50,812 bases of DNA from Bacteroidetes bacterium ADurb.Bin145 (GCA_002070505.1 MWDJ01000024.1:1-50812); one strand, 5' to 3'; shown: positions 36,758-45,909, counted from the first letter of the stretch. A program made the numbers and translations. Notes: a model not told the origin generated them from the letters alone.

Positions 36758-37588
36758 ATGAAGATATCAATACAGGGAGAAAAAGGATCTTTTCACGAAG
36801 TTGCGGCAAGACAATACTTCAGGGATGAAACAATTGAGATAGTGCCCTGCTCAACTTTCGATCTGACCCTGATGTCGGTAATTGAAGGGAAAGCTGATTT
36901 TGCTGTAATGGCCATTGAGAATGCCAGATCGGGAAGCATCCTTTACAACTACACTCTTATCAGGGAATCAGGAATGAAGATACTTGGCGAACATAATCTC
37001 AGAGTGGTCCAGAACCTGATGGCCCTCCCGGATCAGTCTTTAATGAGCATCCGTGAAATAAGATCCCATCCGATAGCTCTGGCTCAATGCATGACATTCC
37101 TTAACAGGCTTCACGGTGTTACATTGATTGAGAGTGATGATACTGCAGCCAGTGCAAGACAGATAAGCGAGAACCGGCTCGAAGGTGTTGCAGCTATAGG
37201 CCCCTTGATAGCAGCTGATATATATGGCCTTTCAATACTTGCAAGAGGTATTGAAACTTACAAGAAGAATTATACACGCTTCCTCGTGCTGGGTAATGAA
37301 AAAGATGCGAACACTGACGGGAACAAAGTATCAATATGTTTCTCAACAGGGCACCAGCCCGGGTCACTGGCTGCTGTCCTTGTAAGACTGGCCGAGCTTG
37401 ATGTGAATCTTTCCAAGATCCAGTCGGTGCCCAGACTGAACGGCGACTGGGAATATATGTTCTATGTCGATCTTGAGCTTAATCCCGACCATGACATGGG
37501 TCTTATAAAGAACATGCTTGATAATTACACAACGAACCTGGAGGTATTGGGAGTTTATAATAAAGGAGATAAACTATATGAAAGTTAA
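36758..37588 (+). CDS. pheA: Prephenate dehydratase
   Basis: A 276-residue stand-alone enzyme turning prephenate into phenylpyruvate. The catalytic domain is about 1-180: QGEKGSFHEVAARQYF near the start, AIENARSGSI, and NYTRFLVLG (TRF motif with the essential Thr). Residues about 190-270 are an ACT domain with PGSLAAVLVRLAELDVNL and SKIQSVPR, the phenylalanine-binding ESRP-like segment, so feedback inhibition is expected on top of attenuation. No chorismate mutase is attached; that activity is on the DAHP synthase downstream. Confidence 0.94.
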   Translation: MKISIQGEKGSFHEVAARQYFRDETIEIVPCSTFDLTLMSVIEGKADFAVMAIENARSGSILYNYTLIRESGMKILGEHNLRVVQNLMALPDQSLMSIREIRSHPIALAQCMTFLNRLHGVTLIESDDTAASARQISENRLEGVAAIGPLIAADIYGLSILARGIETYKKNYTRFLVLGNEKDANTDGNKVSICFSTGHQPGSLAAVLVRLAELDVNLSKIQSVPRLNGDWEYMFYVDLELNPDHDMGLIKNMLDNYTTNLEVLGVYNKGDKLYES

Positions 37589-38756
37589 ACCCGCTGAACG
37601 GACTAATGCCGTTAAAGAATACTATTTCTCTCAAAAGCTGAGACAAATTGAGCAGATGCGCAGGAATGGCGCTGATGTGATAAATCTTGGTATAGGCAGT
37701 CCCGATCAGCCACCATCGGAAAACACTATACGCCGGCTTGCTGAGGAAGCTGCAAAACCGAATGCCCATGGATACCAGAGTTATAACGGCATTCCTGATC
37801 TGAGGAAAGCATTTGCCGGATGGTACAAAAAGTATTTCCGTGTTGAACTCGATCCTGACAGTGAAATCCTTCCGCTGATAGGCAGCAAGGAAGGGATAAT
37901 GCATATCAGCATGGCTTTCGTCAACCCCGGTGACGAGGTCCTGGTTCCTGATCCTGGCTATCCTACATACTCTTCCGTCACGAGTCTTATCGGAGGTAAT
38001 ATAATGTATTATGACCTTGATGAGAATAACGGATGGGCTCCCGACCTGAACAGGCTTGAGTCATCTGACCTGAGCCGGGTGAAGCTGATGTGGATCAATT
38101 ACCCTCATATGCCAACCGGTGCAAAGGGTTCTATGAGGCTTTTTGAAAAACTGGTCGGATTTGCTTCAAAATACAACATACTCCTGTGTAACGATAACCC
38201 GTACAGTTTTATCCTTAACAAGGAATATTTAAGTCTCCTTACAGTCGATGGAGCCCGGGAAATAGCGCTGGAACTTAATTCCCTTAGCAAATCGCATAAT
38301 ATGGCAGGCTGGAGAATTGGAATGGTTGCGGGACACAGGGAATACATATCTTCAATACTTAAAGTTAAAAGCAATATGGACTCAGGAATATTTCGCGCCA
38401 TGCAGCTGGCTGCAGTTGAGGCCCTTGGCAATCCTGATCCCTGGTATGATACAGTAAATTTTCATTATGTTAACCGGAAAAAGATAGTTGAATCCATAAT
38501 GGATCTGTTAAATTGCCGGTATGATAAAAACCAGGCCGGACTATTTGTATGGGGAAAGATACCTGATGATATAACAAGCTGCGAGCAATTTGTGGAGGAT
38601 ATCCTTCTGAAAGCAAATGTCTTCATAACTCCGGGATTTATTTTCGGAAATAACGGAAAAAGATATATCCGTATATCCCTGTGTGCTGATGAGAAAACCC
38701 TTGATGAATCAAGAAAAAGGATCGAATTTTACTTAAAGAATCAAATTAAACAATAG
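37578..38756 (+). CDS. Class I PLP aminotransferase (aromatic/aspartate-type)
   Basis: A 392-residue PLP aminotransferase starting at ATG 37578 (MKVKPAERTN), preceded by GGAG, a rare Shine-Dalgarno-like site in this window; it overlaps the pheA end by 11 bases. Motifs are NLGIGSPDQPP (36-46), PDPGYPTYSS (124-133), NDNPYS (205-210) and SLSKSHNMAGWR with Lys238 as Schiff base. Placed between pheA and tyrA, it probably transaminates phenylpyruvate and hydroxyphenylpyruvate (or prephenate). An LL-diaminopimelate-aminotransferase-like role is the alternative by sequence type. Confidence 0.87.
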   Translation: MKVKPAERTNAVKEYYFSQKLRQIEQMRRNGADVINLGIGSPDQPPSENTIRRLAEEAAKPNAHGYQSYNGIPDLRKAFAGWYKKYFRVELDPDSEILPLIGSKEGIMHISMAFVNPGDEVLVPDPGYPTYSSVTSLIGGNIMYYDLDENNGWAPDLNRLESSDLSRVKLMWINYPHMPTGAKGSMRLFEKLVGFASKYNILLCNDNPYSFILNKEYLSLLTVDGAREIALELNSLSKSHNMAGWRIGMVAGHREYISSILKVKSNMDSGIFRAMQLAAVEALGNPDPWYDTVNFHYVNRKKIVESIMDLLNCRYDKNQAGLFVWGKIPDDITSCEQFVEDILLKANVFITPGFIFGNNGKRYIRISLCADEKTLDESRKRIEFYLKNQIKQ

Positions 38757-38760
38757 ACAG

Positions 38761-39606
38761 ATGAAAGTGGCGGTGATTGGAATAGGTCTGATAGGCGGAT
38801 CACTGATGATAGATCTCCGAAAAAGGAAGTTTGCAAGCAGAATAACAGGTGTCGATACAAATGTACAACACCAGAATATTGCATTGCTCTGCGGGCTTGT
38901 TGATGAGATCGGCAATCTTGAAGATGCCATAGACAAGAGCGACCTGATAGTGCTGGCAACACCGGTTAATACAAACTGTTCGATGCTGCCGGTTATCCTC
39001 GACAGGATAGAGGGTACATCAAAAGTGGTAACGGATATGGGATCGACAAAAGGAAGCATCTCGGAGATCTCGAAGGATCATCCTGCAAGGGGAAGGTTTG
39101 TAGCGGCTCATCCGATGGCAGGTACTGAATTCTCAGGACCGCTTGCCTCTATCGGAAGGCTCTTCGATTATAAAACTGCAATAATCTGCGACCCCGAGAT
39201 GAGCGACCCTGATGCTCTTGAAACAGTAAAGAGCATGCTGCAGACACTTAATATGAAGATCGTCTATATGAACTCAGCCGTTCATGATGTTCATGTTGCC
39301 TATGTTTCACATATATCGCATATTACATCTTTCTCATTGGCGCTTAGCGTCCTGGAGAAGGAACAGGAGGAAGAGAATATTCTGACTCTTGCAGGGGGAG
39401 GTTTTGAAAGTACGGTACGACTGGCTAAGAGCAATGGTGATACATGGGCTCCGATCTTTGTAGAGAATTCGGAATATATCCTGGAGGCAATTGACACCTA
39501 TATTGAAAAGATGGAGATCTTCAGGAAAATGATAGCCGCTAAGGATGAAGCCGGATTAAAGTCAATTATGGAAGAAGCAAACAAAATAAGAAAGATCCTG
39601 AATTAA
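38761..39606 (+). CDS. tyrA: Prephenate dehydrogenase
   Basis: A 281-residue NAD(P)-dependent enzyme. Rossmann motif VIGIGLIGGS (4-13), then VDTN after the second strand, favouring NAD. Substrate-side motifs are TDMGSTKG, AAHPMAGTEFSGP and the catalytic His region VSHISHITSF. It oxidatively decarboxylates prephenate to hydroxyphenylpyruvate for tyrosine. No ACT or chorismate-mutase domain is fused. Four bases after the aminotransferase stop. Confidence 0.93.
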   Translation: MKVAVIGIGLIGGSLMIDLRKRKFASRITGVDTNVQHQNIALLCGLVDEIGNLEDAIDKSDLIVLATPVNTNCSMLPVILDRIEGTSKVVTDMGSTKGSISEISKDHPARGRFVAAHPMAGTEFSGPLASIGRLFDYKTAIICDPEMSDPDALETVKSMLQTLNMKIVYMNSAVHDVHVAYVSHISHITSFSLALSVLEKEQEEENILTLAGGGFESTVRLAKSNGDTWAPIFVENSEYILEAIDTYIEKMEIFRKMIAAKDEAGLKSIMEEANKIRKILN

Positions 39607-39621
39607 TTAATTCCAATAAAA

Positions 39622-40734
39622 ATGGTAGTAAAACTTGATACTTCAGGCATTAAAGACTGGGAAGGTTACAAAGGAAGACCTTTCCTAGTCTCAGGTCCGT
39701 GCAGCGCTGAGTCGGAAGAACAGGTGATTGAAACCTCAAAAGCCCTTGCAGTGACCGGTAAGGTAAGTATCTTCAGGGCGGGTATATGGAAACCGCGGAC
39801 AAGGCCAAACAGTTTCGAAGGAGTGGGTAATGCCGGGTTGAAATGGCTCAGAAGGGTGAAACAGGAGACCGGACTGCTTGTGGGGACAGAAGTGGCCAAT
39901 GAAAAACATGTTTACGAAGCATTGAAATATGGCATCGATATGCTGTGGATAGGGGCAAGAACATCTGTTAATCCGATAACCGTACAGGAGATCGCAGATG
40001 CCCTTAAAGGGGTTGATGTAATGGTATTCGTCAAGAACCCTGTCAATCCTGATATTGAATTATGGATAGGCGCTCTGGAAAGAATTGCCAGTGCCGGAAT
40101 AAAAAGACTCGGGGCCATTCACCGCGGGTTTTCAACCTACGAAAAAACAATTTACAGGAACCAGCCTAACTGGCAGCTCCCTATCGAGCTCAGAAGAAGA
40201 ATTCCCGAGATACCGATATTGTGCGATCCGAGTCATATAGCCGGCTCCAGAGAATACCTTCATGAAATTTCCCAGAAAGCCATGGATCTGAATTTCGACG
40301 GACTGATGATTGAATCCCACATTAATCCTGAGAAAGCCCTCAGTGATGCATCTCAGCAGGTAAACCCTGAGGAGCTGAAGGAGCTTCTCAGCAGACTTAT
40401 TTTAAGAAGCCCTTCCACAGATGATCCAAAACTCCTTGATGTTCTTGGAGAACTCCGTCAGCAGATCGATGTTTTTGATGATCATCTGCTCGATCTTCTT
40501 GAAAAACGAATGAAAGTCTCTGAAACTATCGGGCGTTACAAAAAGGAAAACAATATTACTATCTTACAAAGCGCCCGGTGGGATGAAATAGTAAAGAGGG
40601 CAATGATAAAAGGACGTGCCAAAGGACTCAGTGAAGAACTTATAGATTCAATGTTCAAAGCTATACATCAGGAATCTATCAACAGGCAGATGAAGATCAT
40701 GAATGACACAACAGATATTAATTCCCAAACTTAG
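39622..40734 (+). CDS. aroF: DAHP synthase / chorismate mutase fusion
   Basis: A 370-residue bifunctional enzyme. Residues about 1-265 are a type I-beta (KDO8P-synthase-like) DAHP synthase: VSGPCSAES near 23-31, RAGIWKPRTRPNSFEGVG near 52-69, and CDPSHIAGSREYL. Residues about 275-365 are an AroQ chorismate mutase helix bundle: LRQQIDVFDDHLLDLLEKRM, IGRYKKEN and a final ESINRQ. It therefore supplies the first step of the shikimate pathway and the step that commits chorismate to Phe/Tyr. In related enzymes the mutase domain also mediates feedback by prephenate. The gene symbol is one of several in use for this fusion. Confidence 0.93.
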   Translation: MVVKLDTSGIKDWEGYKGRPFLVSGPCSAESEEQVIETSKALAVTGKVSIFRAGIWKPRTRPNSFEGVGNAGLKWLRRVKQETGLLVGTEVANEKHVYEALKYGIDMLWIGARTSVNPITVQEIADALKGVDVMVFVKNPVNPDIELWIGALERIASAGIKRLGAIHRGFSTYEKTIYRNQPNWQLPIELRRRIPEIPILCDPSHIAGSREYLHEISQKAMDLNFDGLMIESHINPEKALSDASQQVNPEELKELLSRLILRSPSTDDPKLLDVLGELRQQIDVFDDHLLDLLEKRMKVSETIGRYKKENNITILQSARWDEIVKRAMIKGRAKGLSEELIDSMFKAIHQESINRQMKIMNDTTDINSQT

Positions 40735-40748
40735 AGTAAATTTGCATT

Positions 40749-41999
40749 ATGGAGATAACAGTTGTGCCATCAGTGGTTAAGGGAACCGTAAGGGCCCCGT
40801 CATCAAAGAGCATGTCGCAGAGGGCTATTGCTGCTGCATTGCTTTCAGATACTGAATGCACTATATTAAATCCTTCATATTGCAATGATTCCCTTGCTGC
40901 CATCCGTATTGCTCAAAACCTCGGTGCCAGTGTTGAAAAAAGCACAACAGAGCTTAAGATACTTAGTTCACACATAATAAAGGACAGAACGCTCAATTGC
41001 GGAGAATCAGGGCTTGCCATCAGGATGTTCTCGCCGATTGCCGCACTTAACCCGGGAGAGATAATAATGACCGGTACAGGATCGCTGAAAAACCGTCCGA
41101 TGAAAATGATCGAAGATACTCTCAACCAGCTCGGTGCAGTATGCAGAAGCAATGCAGGTCTCCTTCCGCTGACAATAAACGGACCAATCAAGGGAGGTAA
41201 TTGCGAGACTGACGGATCGGTCAGCTCACAGCTTCTGACTGGTCTGCTTATGGCGCTGCCTGTGGCTGAAGGAAGTTCGGTAATAAATGTCCTCAACCTC
41301 AAGAGCAAACCATATATCGATATGACACTTCAGGTCCTTGAGAAATTCGGAATAAAGGTCATTAATGATAATTATAAGGTTTTTAAGATTGAAGGCAACC
41401 AGAAATACAAAGCAGCAACATTTGAGGTTGAAAGCGACTGGAGCGGAGGAGCATTCCTTCTCGTTGCCGGAGCTGTAAACGGCGATGTGACTGTAGAGGG
41501 ACTCCGTACCGACAGCCGTCAGAGTGACAAAACAATACTCTCGGCTCTCGACAGGGCCGGAGCTGCAATAACAGTCTCCGAAAACTCAGTGAGGATAACA
41601 AAATCCAGGCTCAGATCATTTGAATTCGATGCAACTGAATCGCCCGATCTCTTCCCGCCTCTTGCCGCTCTTGCAGCTTATTGTAAGGGAGTGACAGGTA
41701 TAAAGGGTGTGTCGCGGCTCATCCATAAGGAAAGCGACCGCGCCAAAGCTCTACTGGAAGAGTTCAGAAAAATGAATATCAAAGTTGAGATCAAGGGTGA
41801 TTATATGCTCGTTACCGGAGGAAAGGTTCATGAAGCCAGGGTTAATTCGCATAATGACCACAGGATAGCGATGGCAGTCGCAGTCGCCGCCCTTGGAGCA
41901 AACGGTAAAATTCAGATTGAAGATCCCCTTTGCATTGCCAAATCATATCCGGGATTCTTTGATGATCTGAAGGCTCTGGGAGCTTCCGTTTCCGGATAG
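40749..41999 (+). CDS. aroA: 3-phosphoshikimate 1-carboxyvinyltransferase (EPSP synthase)
   Basis: A 416-residue two-domain enzyme joining shikimate-3-phosphate with phosphoenolpyruvate. Motifs are APSSKSMSQRAIAAALLS (substrate Lys/Ser/Arg near 17-26), NCGESGLAIRMFSPIAA, TGTGSLKNRPMKMIEDTLNQLG and HNDHRIAMAVAVAALGA near the C-terminus. It has SMSQR where many class I enzymes have SxSxR and lacks the typical LPGS..SN pattern, as in other short bacterial forms. Last gene of the aromatic unit; aroB, D, E, K and C are not in the window. Confidence 0.93.
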   Translation: MEITVVPSVVKGTVRAPSSKSMSQRAIAAALLSDTECTILNPSYCNDSLAAIRIAQNLGASVEKSTTELKILSSHIIKDRTLNCGESGLAIRMFSPIAALNPGEIIMTGTGSLKNRPMKMIEDTLNQLGAVCRSNAGLLPLTINGPIKGGNCETDGSVSSQLLTGLLMALPVAEGSSVINVLNLKSKPYIDMTLQVLEKFGIKVINDNYKVFKIEGNQKYKAATFEVESDWSGGAFLLVAGAVNGDVTVEGLRTDSRQSDKTILSALDRAGAAITVSENSVRITKSRLRSFEFDATESPDLFPPLAALAAYCKGVTGIKGVSRLIHKESDRAKALLEEFRKMNIKVEIKGDYMLVTGGKVHEARVNSHNDHRIAMAVAVAALGANGKIQIEDPLCIAKSYPGFFDDLKALGASVSG

Positions 42000-42064
42000 C
42001 TGACGTTAATGCCATTTAATGATTTTTAATAAATTCATCATTATCATTAAAAAAATCCTGTATT

Positions 42065-42096
42065 TTTGTTTTGATTTGAAAAATTTTATAGTTTTG
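42065..42096 (+). promoter_or_regulatory. trpB2 promoter
   Basis: TTTG at 42065-42068, a 20-bp spacer and TAGTTTTG at 42089-42096 fit the Bacteroidetes consensus. The first leader ATG (42099) is only two bases after the -7 box, so the real leader start is probably a later in-frame ATG (42108 or 42111). Confidence 0.72.
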
Positions 42097-42098
42097 CA

Positions 42099-42143
42099 AT
42101 GATGAAAATGATGAGGATATATAATTGGTGCTGGCGCAGCTGA
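42099..42143 (+). CDS. trp leader peptide
   Basis: A leader of up to 14 residues, MMKMMRIYNWCWRS, with two Trp codons separated by Cys. Given the promoter position, translation may start at 42108 or 42111 and give 10-11 residues. The Trp codons lie shortly before the TGA at 42141-42143, and the antiterminator strand begins 8 bases later. This is comparable to other trp leaders, which also need only two or three Trp codons. Confidence 0.88.
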   Translation: MMKMMRIYNWCWRS

Positions 42144-42151
42144 TGAATTGA

Positions 42152-42226
42152 TGCTGTGAAATAGCCGTTATATACCCTTTTAAAGATATTTAAGTACAGG
42201 CACGCATTTCACGGCGTGCTTTTTTT
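42152..42226 (+). terminator. trp attenuator: terminator with competing antiterminator
   Basis: The terminator is AGGCACGC (42198-42205), 8-base loop, GCGTGCTT (42214-42221), then T's to 42226. The antiterminator is TGCTGTGAAAT (42152-42162) with ATTTCACGGCG (42206-42216), 11 bp including two G-U pairs; it takes up the loop and the beginning of the 3' arm of the terminator. It is the longest antiterminator pairing of the four attenuators. Confidence 0.88.
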
Positions 42227-42262
42227 ATTGGGAAAATTCACTAACATTTAATAATTACAACT

Positions 42263-43624
42263 ATGAAAAAGTCAACAAAAATTTTACTGAGCGAAAAAGA
42301 GATGCCGCGTCAATGGTATAATATCCAGGCAGATATGCCAAATAAACCATTACCTCCACTTCATCCTGTGACACGCGAGCCCATCGGTCCGGAAGCCCTG
42401 GCACCTGTATTTCCCATGGAGCTTATCAAGCAGGAAGTTTCAACAGAGAGATATATCGACATTCCTGATGAAGTGCTGGATCTTTACAAAATGTACCGCC
42501 CCTCTCCCATTTACCGTGCTTATAATCTTGAGAAAGCACTGGGAACGAAAAGTAAGATTTACTATAAATATGAGGGAGGCAACTATTCCGGATCGCATAA
42601 AGCAAATACTGCTATTGCCCAGGCATATTATAACAAGAAAGAAGGTATTAAAAGGATCACTACAGAGACCGGCGCCGGGCAATGGGGTAGTGCAATGAGT
42701 TTTGCCTGCCAGCATTTCGGACTCGAGCTGCTTGTATTCATGGTGAAAGTAAGCTTTAACCAGAAACCGGGGCGGAAACTCTTGATGAACTCTTATGGTG
42801 CCAAGGTCGTTCCATCACCCAGCACTATGACTGAAGCCGGAAGAAAGATCCTGGAACAAGATCCTGACTCACCCGGAAGTCTCGGGATAGCCATTTCCGA
42901 AGCTATGGAAGTAGCTGTACAGGATCCTTATACAAAATATTCCCTTGGCAGCGTGCTTAACCATGTTATCCTGCATCAAACAATAATCGGCGAGGAGGCT
43001 CTTCTGCAAATGGAAAAGGCAGGCGATTATCCCGACGTGGTAATAGGCTGCTTTGGCGGCGGATCAAATTTCTCAGGAATTGCATTTCCATTCCTTCGCG
43101 AGAAACTTGTAAACGGGAAAAATATTAGGCTTCTGACAGTTGAACCGGCCTCCTGCCCGAAACTGACAAAAGGAAAATTTATGTACGATTTCGGTGATTC
43201 TGCTGGTATGACCCCTCTCCTTCCGATGTTCACACTGGGACATAATTTCGTTCCTGAAAAGATCCATGCCGGTGGTCTCAGGTATCATGGTGCCGGTGTT
43301 CTTGTCAGCCAGCTTCTGAAAGATGGATTAATCGAAGCCAGAGCCAAGCTGCAGAGAGAATGCTTTGAAGCCGGAGTGCTGTTCGCTAAAAATGAAGGTA
43401 TTCTGCCTGCTCCGGAATCGAACTATGCTATTGCTGCATCACTTGACGAAGCAAGAAAAGCTGATATAGAAGGTGTATCAAGAACCATACTCTTCAACCT
43501 CAGCGGTCACGGACACATGGATATTTCCGCTTATGAGAAATATTTCGAAGGAAATCTGCCTGACCATGAACTTACTGCAGAAGAGGTGGATAAAGCACTA
43601 TCGGATATCAAGTTCCCTGACTGA
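42263..43624 (+). CDS. trpB: Tryptophan synthase beta-like protein, TrpB2 type
   Basis: A 453-residue PLP enzyme joining indole (or indole glycerol phosphate-derived indole) with serine. GNYSGSHKANTA (107-118) contains the PLP Lys113; ETGAGQWG follows with the catalytic Glu region; CFGGGSNFSG binds the PLP phosphate; LSGHGHMD lies near the C-terminus. The long N-terminus (first roughly 75 residues, with PLHP and EALAPVFP) and the length mark the TrpB2 group, which often lacks a TrpA partner. No trpA or other trp gene is in the window. The Trp-codon leader just upstream ties its expression to tryptophan supply. Confidence 0.94.
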   Translation: MKKSTKILLSEKEMPRQWYNIQADMPNKPLPPLHPVTREPIGPEALAPVFPMELIKQEVSTERYIDIPDEVLDLYKMYRPSPIYRAYNLEKALGTKSKIYYKYEGGNYSGSHKANTAIAQAYYNKKEGIKRITTETGAGQWGSAMSFACQHFGLELLVFMVKVSFNQKPGRKLLMNSYGAKVVPSPSTMTEAGRKILEQDPDSPGSLGIAISEAMEVAVQDPYTKYSLGSVLNHVILHQTIIGEEALLQMEKAGDYPDVVIGCFGGGSNFSGIAFPFLREKLVNGKNIRLLTVEPASCPKLTKGKFMYDFGDSAGMTPLLPMFTLGHNFVPEKIHAGGLRYHGAGVLVSQLLKDGLIEARAKLQRECFEAGVLFAKNEGILPAPESNYAIAASLDEARKADIEGVSRTILFNLSGHGHMDISAYEKYFEGNLPDHELTAEEVDKALSDIKFPD

Positions 43625-43636
43625 CAGATAGCAATG

Positions 43637-43668
43637 AAAAAGGGTGCAATTCGAGAGCACCCTTTTTT
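43637..43668. terminator. Bidirectional intrinsic terminator after trpB
   Basis: AAAAAGGGTGC (43637-43647) pairs with GCACCCTTTTT (43657-43667), 9-base loop, with a T run on both strands. It lies between the convergent trpB and NIPSNAP genes and can serve both. Confidence 0.9.
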
Positions 43669-43722
43669 AATTATCGCTAAATCCCGTTACGGGTAATTAT
43701 TAATTATTCATATTGTCAGTCT

Positions 43723-44514
43723 TCAGAAATCAGAGTAATCTGTCGGATGGAGCAGATATGGGTTGGCTTTTGTTACAGTATTCTTATACTCATCTTTTGC
43801 CGATAATGTCTTCCAGTCTGGATGAGCCCTGAAAGCGGCCCAATGTTCATCATGCGATTTCATGTCGGCATAGGTGGTCATATACATCAACCTTGGTTTA
43901 AGGCTTCCGAATAAAACCTGTGCGTAAAAAACTGCATTGGCGCCAATCTTCTCAAATATCAGCATCTCTCCTCCCTCATTGAACATCTGGATCTTCTTAC
44001 GGGCCTTTTCAATAGTGGCGCTCTCATAACTGCGAAGCTCATAGATCCTTTCATTGCGGGGTGTGGTATAGGTCGGTATTTTCATCTCCGGCATATGTGA
44101 AAAAGCTTTCATGAAAACACTTTCATATCTTGTAAAAGGCGGATCATTATAGGGAGCATCAAGGAATTCTTTGCCAGCTTCTGAGTATATTTTGTCCTTT
44201 TCAAGTGTTGTAAGAACACTGAAATATTGTTCTGATGTCTTGTATGGTATAAAGACATAAACCATTTTACCGGCAGCAGTGTCTTTTTCAATTGGTTTAA
44301 AGACCCCGATGTTATTCACTCCCGCCCGGTGCATGGCAGGAATAAATGCTTCCTTAAGATACTTGTCAATGACAGCATTCTTTGCAGGGTCTTTTAACCT
44401 GTAGATCTTAAGCTCGTAATACATCTGCTTTGCATCCGCCGGACCTTTTCCGTATAGGAATGAGGGTGCTGACAGCAGGGAGCAGATAAGTAATGATATT
44501 AGTGTTTTTTTCAT
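43723..44514 (-). CDS. NIPSNAP family protein, exported
   Basis: A 263-residue protein with a Sec signal (1-22, ending FLYGK). Two NIPSNAP-type ferredoxin-like domains follow: YYELKIYRLKD at about 32-42 and ERIYELRSYES at about 160-170 mark their starts. Proteins of this family are small dimeric alpha/beta barrels of unclear function; exported double-domain members are frequent next to oxidoreductases in Bacteroidota. It lies 63 bp downstream of a Gfo/Idh/MocA gene on the same strand, so co-transcription is likely. No catalytic residues can be named. Confidence 0.85.
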   Translation of the reverse strand: MKKTLISLLICSLLSAPSFLYGKGPADAKQMYYELKIYRLKDPAKNAVIDKYLKEAFIPAMHRAGVNNIGVFKPIEKDTAAGKMVYVFIPYKTSEQYFSVLTTLEKDKIYSEAGKEFLDAPYNDPPFTRYESVFMKAFSHMPEMKIPTYTTPRNERIYELRSYESATIEKARKKIQMFNEGGEMLIFEKIGANAVFYAQVLFGSLKPRLMYMTTYADMKSHDEHWAAFRAHPDWKTLSAKDEYKNTVTKANPYLLHPTDYSDF

Positions 44515-44577
44515 TTGTGTTTATTATCAGTTGCTATAAAGTTCTCATATCCTTGTCGGTATTATAATTTGGCTCTT

Positions 44578-45909
44578 TCAATACTGAAATACTTTTCCGC
44601 CCGCAAGGACTTCCTGTCTTTCTTCGTCGAATGATGCCTTCTCACCTGTTCTTATCGCAGCTGTGCACATTATGCAGGCAATTGAATGATTGTATCCTGC
44701 AACAACATCGGCATTTGGTTTCTTCCTGTCCCTGACGCATTCCATCCAGTTCCTCATATGGGCAGTAGTCATAGGATCTCCGCCGGTATCGGCAGCTGTT
44801 TCAACTCTTAATGTAGGAAGATCGAAAGGTTCAAGAAGATTAGCTTTCATGTTCATGGCTCTGGCTTCTCTTTCAACCAGCCCGCCCTCGGATGTGACTT
44901 TGTTAGTATCAAGATTAAGCATCCCGCCATTTGAATAATATAGCTCCTTTGTTCCTCCTGCAGAGTTCGTGAATCTCGATGAATAAACTACCTGGAATCC
45001 TACATCCGGATTATTCGGATCACCGTAATCCATGACAGCGGTCATAGTATCGAAGTTGGTGCGCCCGTCTTTCCAGAGATAAATACCTCCGTTTGCTGCC
45101 ACACTGCGCGGATGAGCAAGGTCTGTGAACCAGTGGACAGTATCGATCTGATGAGCCATCCATTGCCCGGGTATTCCTGAGGAATATGGCCAGAAGAGCC
45201 TGAACTCAAGGTATTTTCTCGGATCAAATGCTGCCGGCGGCCGGTTAAGCTGAAATCTCTTCCAGTCAGTGTCGGCTTCCCTGAGAAGAGGTACAACACC
45301 AGGTCTCCGCCATCTCCCAGGCTGATTTACGTTCCATGTCATCTCGACAATTACGATCTTGCCGAATTTGCCCGATTTGATATATTGATCAGCAGCAATA
45401 TAGTTTGCAGCGCTCCTGCGCTGAGACCCTATCTGCACTATTTTTCCGGTCTGCTGAACCGCCTTGAGGGCTGTCCTTGCATCTGACATTGTTTCGGCAA
45501 AAGGCTTTTCGCAGTAAACATCGCGACCGGCATTTACAGCTTCAGCACAATGCAAGGCGTGCTGGAAATCGGCAGTGCTTAAAATGACCGCATCTGTGTC
45601 TTTCCCGCTGTACAGCTCGTCGTTGTTGCGGGCAAGCCGCAGATTGATGCCTTTCGATTTATAGAATTTATCAGCCTCTTCCCTTCTCATGCTCCAAAGA
45701 TCCGAAACAGCTGTAAATTCAAAATTAAGTTCACCGGCCAGTGAAAGAAAAGCCGGTGACAGAGAGCTTCTGAAACGATCAGAAAAACCAACAATGCCTA
45801 CACGGATCCTGTCATTTGCTCCAAGGATGCGTCCGTAGCTTTTCGCACTGAATGTAACAGCTGCTGTCCCTAATGCAGCGTTACGGATAAATTCTCTTCG
45901 GGATGTCAT
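44578..45909 (-). CDS. Tat-exported Gfo/Idh/MocA family oxidoreductase
   Basis: A 443-residue protein with a twin-arginine signal (SRREFIRNAALG, 3-14). The NAD-binding part starts with IRVGIVGFSDR (about 35-45), where a usual GxGxxG is altered to GFSD; the family signature VYCEKPFAET is at about 130-140. The C-terminal beta-sheet domain has the metal-free substrate cleft (QIGSQRRS; WMAHQIDTVHWF). Exported members in Bacteroidota typically hold their cofactor tightly and act on sugars or glycosides in the periplasm. Probably in one transcript with the NIPSNAP gene. Substrate unknown. Confidence 0.87.
   Translation of the reverse strand: MTSRREFIRNAALGTAAVTFSAKSYGRILGANDRIRVGIVGFSDRFRSSLSPAFLSLAGELNFEFTAVSDLWSMRREEADKFYKSKGINLRLARNNDELYSGKDTDAVILSTADFQHALHCAEAVNAGRDVYCEKPFAETMSDARTALKAVQQTGKIVQIGSQRRSAANYIAADQYIKSGKFGKIVIVEMTWNVNQPGRWRRPGVVPLLREADTDWKRFQLNRPPAAFDPRKYLEFRLFWPYSSGIPGQWMAHQIDTVHWFTDLAHPRSVAANGGIYLWKDGRTNFDTMTAVMDYGDPNNPDVGFQVVYSSRFTNSAGGTKELYYSNGGMLNLDTNKVTSEGGLVEREARAMNMKANLLEPFDLPTLRVETAADTGGDPMTTAHMRNWMECVRDRKKPNADVVAGYNHSIACIMCTAAIRTGEKASFDEERQEVLAGGKVFQY

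Noticed and set aside
37518-37577. Upstream start for the aminotransferase
   Set aside because: It would overlap pheA deeply; ATG 37578 has a GGAG just upstream and starts at the expected N-terminus.
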